Positions 35,486-44,570 are shown, numbered from the stretch's first letter. The stretch: DNA of 64,000 nucleotides from JAHELQ01 sp965603365 (GCA_965603365.1 CBFDCR010000004.1:62001-126000), one strand, 5' to 3'. Notes: generated by a model not told the origin, from the sequence alone. Numbers and translations: made by a program.

Positions 35486-36970
35486 TCAGTCGTTGTGGTT
35501 GATGGTTTCCATGATTTTTTTGAAGCTGTCCAGTCCGGCTTCCATGTTTTCGATGATCTCATTGGCCAGGATATCGGGGTCCGGCAGGTTATCGAGGTCC
35601 GATAAGCTTTTGTCTTTGAGCCAGAAAATATCCAGGTTGGTCTTATCCCGGGCCATGATCTCCTCATAGGTAAATTTTCTCCAGCGGCCTTCGGGGTTTT
35701 CCGGGCACCAGGTCTCCTTGCGCTCCCACCGGTTTTGGGGATGGTAACAGTCGATAAAATCTTTTAAGTCCTCCAGTTTCAGCGGCGACTTCTTCAAGGT
35801 ATGGTGCACATTGGTGCGGTAGTCGTAAATCCAGACCTCCCTGGTCCAGGGATCTTTGGCCGCGGCTCTGGCCTCGAAAAACAGTACATTTGCCTTCACC
35901 CCCTGGGCATAAAAAACCCCTGTCGGCAAGCGTAAGATGGTGTGCAGGTCCGTTGTTTCCATCAATTTTTTGCGCACCGTTTCCCCTGCTCCCCCTTCAA
36001 ACAGGACATTATCCGGCAGTACCACTGCAGCCTGTCCGCCGGTGCGCAAGATGGTATGGATGTGCTGCAAGAAGTTGAGCTGCTTGTTGCTGGTGGTGAC
36101 CCAGAAGTCCTGGCGATTGTAGGTGAAATCCTGCCTCTCCTGCTTGCCCTCGTCATTGGTGATGGTCGTGCTGCTCTTTTTGCCGAAGGGGGGATTGGTG
36201 AGTACATAATCGTAACGGGTCCCGGGGTCGGAGACTAAGGCATCGGTGTTTGAAATGGGGGGTGCGGCATCGATATCGCCTATGTTGTGAAACAACAGGT
36301 TCATCAGGCAGAGCCGCCGGGTCCCGGCTACGATTTCATTGCCCCCAAAGGTGCAATTTTTCAAAAATGCCTTTTGCTCCTTGTCCAGTTGGTGGCTTTT
36401 GGTGATATAGTCATAGGCGGCCAAAAAGAAGCCGCCGGTGCCGCAGGCGGGGTCGCCGACGGTCTTCCGGGGTTGGGGACGGATACATTGCACAATGGCC
36501 TTGATGAGGGCCCGGGGGGTGAAGTATTGACCGGCGCCTTTCTTGGTTTCGGCGTTCTTTTCCAGCAGGCCTTCGTAGATGATGCCCTTGATGTCTGACC
36601 CCATCATGATCCAGTTTTCCCTGTCTACCATGTCGATGACCTTGTAGAGCATGGCGGGGTCCGGGATTTTATTCTGGGCTTTTAAGAAGATCTGTCCCAA
36701 CATGCCGGGTCTGTTTCCCAGGTCTTGCAGCAGTTGGTTGTAGTGAGCTTCCAGTTCCCTGCCCCGTTTTTGTTTTAACGTTTCCCAGGTGTACTGGGGG
36801 GGAATGCCGATGTCCCGGTTGTGAGGGGGTTTCGAGTACTCGTCGGCCATCTTGAGGAAGGTGAGGAAGGTGAGCTGCTCCAGGTAATCGCCGTAGCTTA
36901 CTCCCGCATCCCGCAGGACGTGGCAGTAGCTCCAGACCTTGGAAACGATGCCGGCTATGTTTTCAGTCAT
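35486..36970 (-). CDS. hsdM: Type I restriction-modification system, DNA adenine methyltransferase subunit
   Basis: 494 residues. N-terminal helical domain (IAGIVSKVWSYCHVLRDAGV), then the methylase domain with SAM motif DPACGTGGF at 173-181 and catalytic NPPFG at 259-263 (N6-adenine, gamma class). ENWIMMGSDIKGIIYEGLLE and GAGQYFTPRALIKAIV are typical HsdM phrases. The ATG at 36970 overlaps the hsdS stop by 8 bases, so translation is coupled. It is the last gene of the R-S-M operon and ends next to the 21-bp repeat arrays. Confidence 0.93.
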   Translation of the reverse strand: MTENIAGIVSKVWSYCHVLRDAGVSYGDYLEQLTFLTFLKMADEYSKPPHNRDIGIPPQYTWETLKQKRGRELEAHYNQLLQDLGNRPGMLGQIFLKAQNKIPDPAMLYKVIDMVDRENWIMMGSDIKGIIYEGLLEKNAETKKGAGQYFTPRALIKAIVQCIRPQPRKTVGDPACGTGGFFLAAYDYITKSHQLDKEQKAFLKNCTFGGNEIVAGTRRLCLMNLLFHNIGDIDAAPPISNTDALVSDPGTRYDYVLTNPPFGKKSSTTITNDEGKQERQDFTYNRQDFWVTTSNKQLNFLQHIHTILRTGGQAAVVLPDNVLFEGGAGETVRKKLMETTDLHTILRLPTGVFYAQGVKANVLFFEARAAAKDPWTREVWIYDYRTNVHHTLKKSPLKLEDLKDFIDCYHPQNRWERKETWCPENPEGRWRKFTYEEIMARDKTNLDIFWLKDKSLSDLDNLPDPDILANEIIENMEAGLDSFKKIMETINHND

Positions 36971-38492
36971 GGTTGGGTCCTTTTTTTTGGTTTTTTTGTT
37001 CTGCCTGTATTCGGGCCAATAGTTTTTCTGCCGGTTCCCAGTCGGGGGAGCGGCGGATCTCTGCCAATTCCCTGTCGTTGAGCAGTTTGCCTTCAAAGGC
37101 TTTTTTCAAGATGCTCTGCCGCAGGGCCTCGGCCTTTTGCAGTACCTCTTCAAGGCCAGCCTCCACATTATCACACACCGACAACCGCCTCTCAATCTCC
37201 CCCACCACCCGCCCCTGCTCCTCATAAGAACACATCGGGATTATTAATCCCCTTAATTCATCTGAATTTATGTTATTTACACCACTTGTTGACTTTGCTT
37301 TTGATTCAATCTGATTTCTCAAAAAAATAGAAGTGAGGCTATTTAATAGATACTTTGAATTAATTAAATTTTTTAATGGTCGCAATCGAATTAAATATCC
37401 TGCAAATAAATATTTTTCTTCTTTTTTTGTTATCAATGCGCATTTGCCAACTAAATCAATACTACCATTTGACCTAATTGTAAGTAAGTCACCATGTTTC
37501 AATTCATAAGTTTTAACTTCTTTTTCATCAAATTCAGCGAATTTTAAATCAGAGTCATTAATTAAACCATCACCTATATTAGGGATTCTCAATACAGCTT
37601 TGCCCTTTAATTCATAATCACATTTTTTTGATGTTCCGTATTTAGGTTCTTCGGTTATATTCCCTAATTTTATCCAGGACCAGTTTGGGGGCAGTGGGGG
37701 GAGTTCTTCCCAACTCTTCACCGCCTTCTGCCAGCGCGCCACTTGCTCACCATGACGCTCTTGCCTCTCGGCCTTGATTTTTTCCAGCAGATCTTCTGCC
37801 CCGGGCAGACCGGTTTGCCCTTCCCGCCACTTCCGGGTCAACTCGCCCTCAAAGGCCTTTTTCAGCACTGCCTGGCGATAAACCTTAAGCTGCCGGCGTG
37901 CCTTTTTAATGTTGGCAATGCCGTTATCCAACTCGCTGAACAACTCCTCAATCCTCTCCACAATAGCCCCCTGCTCAACCACCGGAGGAAGGGCCAGTTT
38001 TATACTTCTGACAATTGTCAGATTTACTCTTGGCCTTGTGGTTCCCTTCGTAAAAGCTTTAAACTGATTCTGGACAATTTCGCTATTAATCGTATAAATT
38101 AAATATTTATCAAAAACCCTTTGTTTATTTGGCCTAACCCTAATTAAATCAGCTACGATAATTCCGTACTTATACTTTGGTGGGACTTTACAACATAATC
38201 CTAATGGGTCACCAAGTTTAGTAATTATCAAATCCCCAGACCGAAAGGAGTGACGTTCTAACTCTTTGGCTTTATTTTTACTAATGAAGTTTATATTTTT
38301 ATCGAGGAATTTATTAGCTTTTATGTTCTGAATTTTAAAAATTGGAATTCCAAAATCTATAAATTCATTTGATTTCAAGTTAGATCCAAATGGGCCGTCA
38401 ACTATATCCTTTTTGGGATCTTCAACCAGGTCTTTTAATTCTATCCAAGCCCAGCCATTCGGTAACTCATAATTCTTATAATTGATATTCAT
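36963..38492 (-). CDS. hsdS: Type I restriction-modification system, specificity subunit
   Basis: 509 residues with two target-recognition domains, each followed by a conserved helical spacer: YRQAVLKKAFEGELTRKWRE near 210 and LRQSILKKAFEGKLLNDREL near 470. The N-terminal TRD starts ELPNGWAWIELKDLV and the second PLPPNWSWIKLGNITEEPKY. The DNA coding both TRDs is strikingly AT-rich compared with the spacers, as expected for exchangeable specificity cassettes. It starts 1 base past the hsdR stop. Confidence 0.92.
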   Translation of the reverse strand: MNINYKNYELPNGWAWIELKDLVEDPKKDIVDGPFGSNLKSNEFIDFGIPIFKIQNIKANKFLDKNINFISKNKAKELERHSFRSGDLIITKLGDPLGLCCKVPPKYKYGIIVADLIRVRPNKQRVFDKYLIYTINSEIVQNQFKAFTKGTTRPRVNLTIVRSIKLALPPVVEQGAIVERIEELFSELDNGIANIKKARRQLKVYRQAVLKKAFEGELTRKWREGQTGLPGAEDLLEKIKAERQERHGEQVARWQKAVKSWEELPPLPPNWSWIKLGNITEEPKYGTSKKCDYELKGKAVLRIPNIGDGLINDSDLKFAEFDEKEVKTYELKHGDLLTIRSNGSIDLVGKCALITKKEEKYLFAGYLIRLRPLKNLINSKYLLNSLTSIFLRNQIESKAKSTSGVNNINSDELRGLIIPMCSYEEQGRVVGEIERRLSVCDNVEAGLEEVLQKAEALRQSILKKAFEGKLLNDRELAEIRRSPDWEPAEKLLARIQAEQKNQKKGPNHD

Positions 38493-38493
38493 G

Positions 38494-41274
38494 TTAGGCT
38501 GCCAGGGTTTGGTTCATTTCGTTGATGATTGGTTCCATGTCGTCGCCAAACAACTGCCACATCTTACTGCGTCCCCCACGGGCATCAAAAGGCGTATAAT
38601 CCAGATCCTCCACCTCCAGGTGAAAGGAACTCGCAATATGCTCCTTGATCATGCGCAGCCAGTTCATCTGCTCGTCCGTAAACTTCACCCCCGCGCCCGA
38701 ATGCCTCTTAAATATCCACTCCTGGAAGTTCTTATCCACCGTCTTATCGTAAGCCGTCAACACCGCATCAATACCCGTTACCCGGCGTATCAGCGAAACC
38801 AGGGCCACCAGTTCGCTTTTCGGACTCTTCGTATCGACGCTCTCCACCTGTTCAAAGGCCAGCCACACCCGCAGCGGCGCCAGGTGGGGTTTATCCCTCG
38901 TCAACTTTTCCAGCACCTCTTTCACCATCCCGAAGGTCAGATTCCGGCGCTTGTAGGGCTGGTTGTAAAAGATTGTCAAGGCGGTGATTTCCTCCTTGTG
39001 GGCCTCCAGGTAGCCCTTAAAATCCTTGATCAGGTCCTCGGCCTTGCCGGTAGACTCTTTATCCCATCCGGCCCCGGTCACCTCATCGATATTGACGGTG
39101 TCGATGATCTGTTCATGCACCCGGCGGACATCTTCGATGTACGCATTCAACTCGCCGTTAAAGGTAGACCGGGCCGTTTCAATGAGCTGCTGCTGCCCCT
39201 GCTGCCTCGCCTCTTCGGGGGAGAGTCCCGGTTTTTCATGCCCCAGGTTCTCGGCCACCGCCTCGATGGCGTCCGGGTCATAGGCACGCAGCAGCTCGCC
39301 GACCACCAGTGGGATCGACTTCCCCCCCGCCTTTTTCTTAAACTCTTCCCGCTCCCTTTCCGTGATCTGCCTGTCCAGCCGGGCCAGCCGGTTGGCCAGC
39401 GACAGGAAGAGATCCTCCTTCTCCCCCTGGGCACCGAAAGTCACGGCAGCCAACAACTCTTTTAAGGGCACGCTTCTCTTACGCTCCAGCGGGCGGCTGT
39501 CGGTCTTCAGCGATCTGGTCACCCCCACGGCGTCGATGATTACAAAATGGGTCTTGGCCGAGCGCACCGAGGGGGTGACTTTTTTCAGGTCGTCATAGCC
39601 AAGGGTCCGGGTGCCCCGCCCTTTCATCTGTTCAAAGTAGCTGCGGCTCTTCACATCCCGCATAAAGATCAGGCACTCCAGGGGTTTGACATCCGTGCCG
39701 GTGGAGATCATGTCCACGGTCACGGTGATTCGCGGGTTATAGGCGTTGCGGAAATTGGCCAACACCGAATGGGGATCTTCTTCGATCTTATAGGTCATTT
39801 TTTTACAAAACTCATTGCTTTCGCCGAACTCCTGCCGCACCGCCTGGATAATATCGTCGGCGTGGCTGTCGGTCTTGGCAAAAATCAATGTCTTGGGCAC
39901 ATCCTTGCGGCCGGGGAATATGTCCGGCAGTCTCTCTTTAAAGGTGCGGATGATGCGGCGTATCTGGCTGGGATTCACCACGTCCCGGTCCAGTTGCTTT
40001 GCCGTATAGACCACATCTTCATCCAGTTGGGTCCACCTTTTTTTACGGGAGAGTTTTTCCCGCTTATCCACGTATTCCTCGGCTTCGATCCGGGCCCCCT
40101 CTGCCGTGATTTTCGTATCGATGGTGTAGACATCGTAACCCACGTTTACGCCGTCGGTTATCGCATCTTCATGGGAGTATTCGCTCACCACGTTTTCGTT
40201 AAAAAAGCCGAAGGTGCGTTTATCCGGCGTAGCGGTCAGGCCGATCAGGAAGGCATCGAAATAGTCGAGCACCTGTTTCCATAAGTTGTAAATAGAGCGG
40301 TGGCACTCGTCGATGACGATAAAATCAAACAGTTCAACCGGTATCTTTTCATTGTAAACCACCGGCAGGGGTTCTTTGGGCTGCCACTCCTTTTCCGCCG
40401 GGTTCTCCTCTTCTAAAGTCTCATCCAGTGCTTCGCCTTTTAAAATAGAGTAGAGGCGTTGTATGGTGCTGATACAAACCTGGCTGTCAGGGGCAATATA
40501 GCCGGAGCGCAGCCTCTGGACATTGTAAAGCTCGGTAAACTTGCGATTGTCGTCCTGGGGCAAATAGGCCATAAACTCCTGTTCCGCCTGTTCGCCCAGG
40601 TTCCTGGTGTCCACCAGGAACAACACCCGCCGTGCGTCCGAAAATTTGAGCAGGCGATAAATGGCCGTAATCGCCGTATAGGTCTTGCCCGCACCGGTGG
40701 CCATTTGAATCAAGGCCCTCGGCTTGTTGTCTTTAAAGGATTGCTCCAGCCTGGTAATCGCCCGCACCTGGCAGCCCCTTAAATGTTCGGTCGGCAGGTC
40801 GGGAAGATCCTGGAGCCCGGCCCTGAGGGGCTTCTCTTTTTTGAGCCATTCTCTAAAAGTCTCAGGCCGGTGAAAGGTGAATACAGGTCTTGACCGTGGT
40901 TTCGGATCCCGGTAATCGGTAAAACGGGTCAATACACCCGTGCTTTCGTAGACAAAGGGAAGGGGGTCGTTATCCAGGTATTTCAGTTTGCCCTGGGCAT
41001 ATTGTTTCGACTGCTCTTCCACGGTGGTGAGCAAGTGTCCGGCCGCCTCTTTTTTGGCTTCAATGATGCCGACGGGCTTTTTATCGACGAATAATACATA
41101 ATCCGCCTCTTTGCCGTCTCCTGTGCGGTAGTGCCTGACGGCAATCCCCTCAGCGGCACGCCAGTCGATTCGGCTCTTTTCCTGGACGGCCCAACCGGCA
41201 GCCCCCAGTTGTCTGTCTATGTTGACCCGGGCCGCCTGCTCCGGTGCCTGGTTTAAGGTGGTCTCGCTCATCAT
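38494..41274 (-). CDS. hsdR: Type I restriction-modification system, endonuclease/translocase subunit
   Basis: 926 residues. N-terminal nuclease domain of the PD-(D/E)xK type (GKEADYVLFVDKKPVG then IIEAKKE), helicase Walker A ATGAGKT at 192-198, DECH box at 322-325, a LIFAKTDSHADDI block and motif VI-like QMKGRGTRTLG, then a C-terminal HsdM-contact region. It loops out and cuts unmodified DNA at a distance. First gene of the operon, with a promoter upstream. The frame is intact throughout, so the system looks functional. Confidence 0.93.
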   Translation of the reverse strand: MMSETTLNQAPEQAARVNIDRQLGAAGWAVQEKSRIDWRAAEGIAVRHYRTGDGKEADYVLFVDKKPVGIIEAKKEAAGHLLTTVEEQSKQYAQGKLKYLDNDPLPFVYESTGVLTRFTDYRDPKPRSRPVFTFHRPETFREWLKKEKPLRAGLQDLPDLPTEHLRGCQVRAITRLEQSFKDNKPRALIQMATGAGKTYTAITAIYRLLKFSDARRVLFLVDTRNLGEQAEQEFMAYLPQDDNRKFTELYNVQRLRSGYIAPDSQVCISTIQRLYSILKGEALDETLEEENPAEKEWQPKEPLPVVYNEKIPVELFDFIVIDECHRSIYNLWKQVLDYFDAFLIGLTATPDKRTFGFFNENVVSEYSHEDAITDGVNVGYDVYTIDTKITAEGARIEAEEYVDKREKLSRKKRWTQLDEDVVYTAKQLDRDVVNPSQIRRIIRTFKERLPDIFPGRKDVPKTLIFAKTDSHADDIIQAVRQEFGESNEFCKKMTYKIEEDPHSVLANFRNAYNPRITVTVDMISTGTDVKPLECLIFMRDVKSRSYFEQMKGRGTRTLGYDDLKKVTPSVRSAKTHFVIIDAVGVTRSLKTDSRPLERKRSVPLKELLAAVTFGAQGEKEDLFLSLANRLARLDRQITEREREEFKKKAGGKSIPLVVGELLRAYDPDAIEAVAENLGHEKPGLSPEEARQQGQQQLIETARSTFNGELNAYIEDVRRVHEQIIDTVNIDEVTGAGWDKESTGKAEDLIKDFKGYLEAHKEEITALTIFYNQPYKRRNLTFGMVKEVLEKLTRDKPHLAPLRVWLAFEQVESVDTKSPKSELVALVSLIRRVTGIDAVLTAYDKTVDKNFQEWIFKRHSGAGVKFTDEQMNWLRMIKEHIASSFHLEVEDLDYTPFDARGGRSKMWQLFGDDMEPIINEMNQTLAA

Positions 41275-41309
41275 GTTCTCTTATATCCAATCATCCGTCT
41301 TATCTGTAT

Positions 41310-41338
41310 ATTTTATTCTACCACGCCGCCCATTGCAA
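41310..41338 (-). promoter_or_regulatory. Promoter of the hsdRSM operon
   Basis: Minus strand: TTGCAA (41338-41333), 17-base spacer, TAAAAT (41315-41310), about 30 bases before the hsdR ATG. Confidence 0.55.
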
Positions 41339-41476
41339 GCCCAACCACAACATTTTCGCCTGGCCCTGATTTTCGCTTCCAGGGGACTCAGGAGAGGAGC
41401 ATCCAGGAGGTACGGTTATCGAGTGGCAGAGTGTCGAGGTGGCGGTTGGATGCGAACGGCAAAAAGATAATTATGG

Positions 41477-41505
41477 TTGACAGGAGGGGGGATTTGGGAT
41501 ATGTT
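41477..41505 (+). promoter_or_regulatory. Promoter of rnhA, near-leaderless
   Basis: TTGACA (41477-41482), 17-base spacer, TATGTT (41500-41505). The ATG at 41514 would be within about three bases of the transcript start. Confidence 0.5.
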
Positions 41506-41513
41506 TAGGGATC

Positions 41514-42224
41514 ATGGCTAAAGTTAAAAATAAGTATTACGCAGTGGCCAGGGGCCGAAAACCGGGCATCTATACCGCCTGGGCCGGTCAGGATGGCGCC
41601 GAAGCCCAGATCAAGGGTTTTTCCAATCCCCTTTTCCGGGGATTCGGGACCCTCGAGGCAGCCGAGGCGTGGCTGCAGCAAGAAGGCCAACCAAAAGAAC
41701 CGAATACCCATCAGGCTAAAGATGCCCAGGCAGACGCGGTGATTATCTATACCGACGGCGGCTGTACCGACAATCCCGGGCCCGGCGGCTACGCCGCAGT
41801 CTTACTTTACAAAGACAAACGAAAAGAGATAGCCGGCGGTTTTTGCCTGACCACCAACAACCGCATGGAGCTGTTGGCCTGCATAGAGGCCCTCAAGAGT
41901 CTTAAGGGAAAATCAAACGTGATTCTTCACAGCGACTCCCAGTATGTGGTCAACGGTATCAATAGGGGCTGGGCCAAACGCTGGCGGGCCAACAACTGGA
42001 AGCGCAGTAAAACCGCAGATGCCGAAAATGTCGATCTGTGGCAGCAACTGCTCGACCTGTGCGAGTATCAGCATGTCGAATTCGTCTGGGTTAAGGGTCA
42101 TGCCGGTAACCGGGAAAACGAACGCTGCGACCGACTGGTGGCCCAGGCTCGTTCTCAACCCAATTTGCCCGCCGACACCGCCTACGAAACCGGCCAGACC
42201 ACCGCCACTCCCCTGTTTAAATAA
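41514..42224 (+). CDS. rnhA: Ribonuclease HI with N-terminal hybrid-binding domain
   Basis: 236 residues. The N-terminal 50 residues (YYAVARGRKPGIYTAWAG ... FGTLEAAEAWL) are the RNA/DNA hybrid-binding module found in eukaryotic RNase H1 and some bacteria. The RNase H domain follows with the complete catalytic set D81 (YTDGG), E119 (RMELL), D141 (HSDSQYV) and D206 (NERCDRLV). Removes RNA from RNA:DNA hybrids such as R-loops and primers. No ribosome site is visible, consistent with a leaderless transcript. Confidence 0.93.
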   Translation: MAKVKNKYYAVARGRKPGIYTAWAGQDGAEAQIKGFSNPLFRGFGTLEAAEAWLQQEGQPKEPNTHQAKDAQADAVIIYTDGGCTDNPGPGGYAAVLLYKDKRKEIAGGFCLTTNNRMELLACIEALKSLKGKSNVILHSDSQYVVNGINRGWAKRWRANNWKRSKTADAENVDLWQQLLDLCEYQHVEFVWVKGHAGNRENERCDRLVAQARSQPNLPADTAYETGQTTATPLFK

Positions 42225-42244
42225 ATTATTTTAACAATTAACTA

Positions 42245-42273
42245 TTTACACATATGCTTCAATGTGGTATAAA
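42245..42273 (+). promoter_or_regulatory. Promoter of RiPP precursor 1
   Basis: TTTACA (42245-42250), 17-base spacer, TATAAA (42268-42273). Confidence 0.6.
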
Positions 42274-42344
42274 CTACAATCACGAGGAACCAGTTCTTAT
42301 TTTATCATTGAAAAAATGAGAAACAAAATAAAAAAGGAGTAAAC

Positions 42345-42512
42345 ATGAAACCCAAAAATCTTCACACCAAACTTTCTTTCAAAAAATTAACCATTTCCAA
42401 TCTGTGCCCTGATGACATGGGTCATTTAAAAGGCGGAGAGAACACCTATACCTGTACTATCGAGATCTGTACCCTGACCTGGTACGTCTCCTGCCGGCCC
42501 AAAAACTGTTAA
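42345..42512 (+). CDS. RiPP (lanthipeptide-like) precursor peptide 1
   Basis: 55 residues. Leader: LHTKLSFKKLTISNLCPDDM then GHLKGG, the KLxFKKxTISNL...GG form of GG-leader natural-product precursors. Core after GG: ENTYTCTIEICTLTW plus YVSCRPKNC, 24 residues with four Cys and six Ser/Thr, suited to (methyl)lanthionine rings. AAGGAG sits 7 bases before the ATG. It has its own promoter and a strong terminator, so it can be made in excess over the LanC enzyme 0.5 kb downstream. Confidence 0.75.
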   Translation: MKPKNLHTKLSFKKLTISNLCPDDMGHLKGGENTYTCTIEICTLTWYVSCRPKNC

Positions 42513-42551
42513 TCCCATAACCACATCCCGGATTGGAGAAGATCGAGAGTT

Positions 42552-42585
42552 GTAGGGGACGCAGATTTGCGTCTCCTGCATTTTT
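42552..42585 (+). terminator. Intrinsic terminator after RiPP precursor 1
   Basis: 12-bp stem (42552-42563 with 42568-42579, two G-T pairs), GATT loop, followed by ATTTTT. Separates the two precursor genes. Confidence 0.8.
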
Positions 42586-42645
42586 AAGCATAAGTATCGT
42601 CAATATTTATAGGGAACAAAAAAAATTTTTCTGTGAAAGGCGCCC

Positions 42646-42674
42646 TTGAAAAAAAGTTTTGTTTTAAATAAAAT
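42646..42674 (+). promoter_or_regulatory. Promoter of RiPP precursor 2 and lanC
   Basis: TTGAAA (42646-42651), 17-base spacer, TAAAAT (42669-42674), in an AT-rich stretch. Confidence 0.6.
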
Positions 42675-42763
42675 GGTATCAAATGATCGGGAAATACATT
42701 ATTAATCTTATTGGGCGTACGGAGATACAACGATTTTGTAAAAACTATAAATAAGGAGGTAAC

Positions 42764-42919
42764 ATGAAAAAACAAAAAAAATTTAACCGTAAACTCAAAC
42801 TCAACAAGGCGACCATTACCAAACTGGAGCAGGAAAAAGTTTACGGCGGCGCAACCACAGGTTGTGGTGTAACTACACCTTACGTCAAATGCCCCTGCCA
42901 GTGGCCCTTCACCTATTAA
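42764..42919 (+). CDS. RiPP (lanthipeptide-like) precursor peptide 2
   Basis: 51 residues. Leader KFNRKLKLNKATITKLEQEK then VYGG: the KLKLNKxTIxKL motif is the classic GG-type leader of class I lanthipeptide-like precursors. Core: ATTGCGVTTPYVKCPC then QWPFTY, 22 residues with three Cys and five Thr. AAGGAGGT precedes the ATG. The core is unrelated to that of precursor 1 although the leaders are alike. LanC lies 118 bases downstream on the same strand. Confidence 0.8.
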   Translation: MKKQKKFNRKLKLNKATITKLEQEKVYGGATTGCGVTTPYVKCPCQWPFTY

Positions 42920-42968
42920 TTCAAATTATTGAAAAAGTCTTGATGTTTGAGGTACGACTTTAACGAAC

Positions 42969-43020
42969 GGGTTGGCCTCCTTCGCCTAAAGCCCAGTGGC
43001 GGGGGAGGCCCGATCCAACC
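42969..43020 (+). promoter_or_regulatory. Stem-loop between RiPP precursor 2 and lanC
   Basis: GGTTGG pairs with CCAACC, and GCCTCC with GGAGGC, with an inner GCC/GGC. No T-run follows. Such structures after precursor genes limit read-through or protect the 3' end, setting a high precursor-to-enzyme ratio. Confidence 0.5.
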
Positions 43021-43037
43021 GGTGATGAAAAACCGAC

Positions 43038-44375
43038 ATGACAACGAAAAACAAAAATAGTACCTGGCAGCCGATCCTCGAGGGAGCAGAGGTCAAAGAG
43101 GCGCTGGTGGTGGTGGAAGAGATCGCCGACGCCCTGCGTCAACCACCCCCGGTCTGGATTCCCCGGCCCCAGGATAGGGCGGAGCCCTATCGCACCACCC
43201 GCGGCGCGTCCCTGGCCCACGGCACCGCCGGCATCGCCCTGTTTTATGCCTACCTGGCCCAAATTACCGGGCCCGACACCATATTTGCCTCCGAAGCCGA
43301 CCGGTTTGTAAACTTAGCCTGCGATGCCCTCGAAACAGTACCCATGTCAGGGGGGTTATTTCGCGGCCTGAGTGGTATCGCCTGGACCACCCAGCACCTC
43401 CAGGGGCTTATTTACGACGATGAAGCGGATGACCCCCAGACCGATGCCAACATGGATATCGACCGGATACTGCTGGATCACTGGTCGAAGCCGGAAAAAT
43501 TCGACCTCTGGGAAGGCAGTGTCGGCCTGGGGGTCTATGCCCTGGAGCGCTATCCCCGTTCCCCTTCAAAGCTGCTCCTGGAGTTATTGCTGGACCGGTT
43601 GGACCAGTTGTCCACCGCCACCGATCAGGGAATCGCCTGGTTCACGCCCCCTGAAACGCTGCGGCCGCAGACGCGGCAGACCTACCCCCACGGCTTCTTT
43701 GACCTGGGCACGGCCCACGGCACCGCCGGGGTGATCGCGTTCCTCTCAAGGGTGCATCGGCTAAAAATCGCCGGGGATATCACCAAAAAATTGCTCCACG
43801 GCGCCGCCAACTGGCTGCTTGCCCAGAAGCAAGAGAGTGACCCCCACCTCATTTTCCCCCAATTCCTGCTGCCGCCGGACAACAGGCCGATCCTTACCCC
43901 CACCTTTGGCTGGTGCCATGGGGATATCGGTATAGCCGCTGCCCTGCTCTCTGCCGCCCGCGTCAGCGGCCAATCTTCATGGGAAACCAGGGCCATCAAA
44001 GCCGGCCTGGCCGCCGTCGACTACCTGGCGGCATTGCCGGGGACCCAGGCCTTCGATTCCACCCTCTGTCACGGCAGCGCCGGACTTGCCCACCTATTCA
44101 ACCGCATCTACCAGGCCACCGGCATCGAGCGGTTTAAAGAAGAAGCCCTAAAATGGCTGCGCCATACCCTGCAAAACCGGAAACCCGGAACCGGCATCGC
44201 CGGTTACTACCGCTTCGGCATCAACGAGGAGGGCGAGCTCACGGAACAATACGACCCCGGTTTCATCCAGGGCGCAGCCGGCATCGGCCTGACCCTCTTA
44301 GCCGCCGCCACCCCCATCCCCCCCCACTGGGACCGCCTGCTCCTCCTCTCCGCCCCCGAAGTCACTACGCTGTAA
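43038..44375 (+). CDS. LanC-family lanthionine cyclase
   Basis: 445 residues, an alpha-toroid with the repeated GxxG-type motifs SLAHGTAGIALFYAYL, GLFRGLSGIAW, LWEGSVGLGVYAL, GTAHGTAGVIAFL, GWCHGDIGIAAALL and LCHGSAGLAHLF. The three zinc ligands of nisin cyclase NisC are matched by C293, C344 and H345. It would add Cys thiols to dehydrated Ser/Thr of the two upstream peptides. No LanB dehydratase, LanM, protease or transporter is present before 44580. Ribosome site is weak (GGTGATG). Confidence 0.88.
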   Translation: MTTKNKNSTWQPILEGAEVKEALVVVEEIADALRQPPPVWIPRPQDRAEPYRTTRGASLAHGTAGIALFYAYLAQITGPDTIFASEADRFVNLACDALETVPMSGGLFRGLSGIAWTTQHLQGLIYDDEADDPQTDANMDIDRILLDHWSKPEKFDLWEGSVGLGVYALERYPRSPSKLLLELLLDRLDQLSTATDQGIAWFTPPETLRPQTRQTYPHGFFDLGTAHGTAGVIAFLSRVHRLKIAGDITKKLLHGAANWLLAQKQESDPHLIFPQFLLPPDNRPILTPTFGWCHGDIGIAAALLSAARVSGQSSWETRAIKAGLAAVDYLAALPGTQAFDSTLCHGSAGLAHLFNRIYQATGIERFKEEALKWLRHTLQNRKPGTGIAGYYRFGINEEGELTEQYDPGFIQGAAGIGLTLLAAATPIPPHWDRLLLLSAPEVTTL

Positions 44376-44553
44376 CTTTGGGTGCCAGAGTTATCACTCC
44401 AGACGTCACCGCCGACATCCCGGGTTACACCCCTATCATTTCGCCCCACACCGGTCCATAATTCTTCGGTTTCCTCTCCAGGATTTTCCGCTCACCGGGC
44501 ATAGGCCAACCGCCTGTCCAGATCCCCGGCAACGGCATCGCAGCCTGATCAAA

Positions 44554-44570
44554 TATTTGTATGTCCCCTA
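44554..44570 (-). repeat. 17-nt motif, copy 2 (inverted)
   Basis: Exact reverse complement of 10497-10513. It lies in the 204-base gap between lanC and the Uma2 gene, which otherwise holds nothing I recognise. Confidence 0.5.

Noticed and set aside
35240..35669. Reading frames with seven-residue repeats on both strands across the repeats
   Set aside because: A 21-bp period leaves every frame open; they have no ribosome site and merely reflect the repeats.
38482..40284. Long plus-strand open frames opposite hsdR
   Set aside because: Antisense shadows of a GC-rich coding gene; no family features and no ribosome sites.
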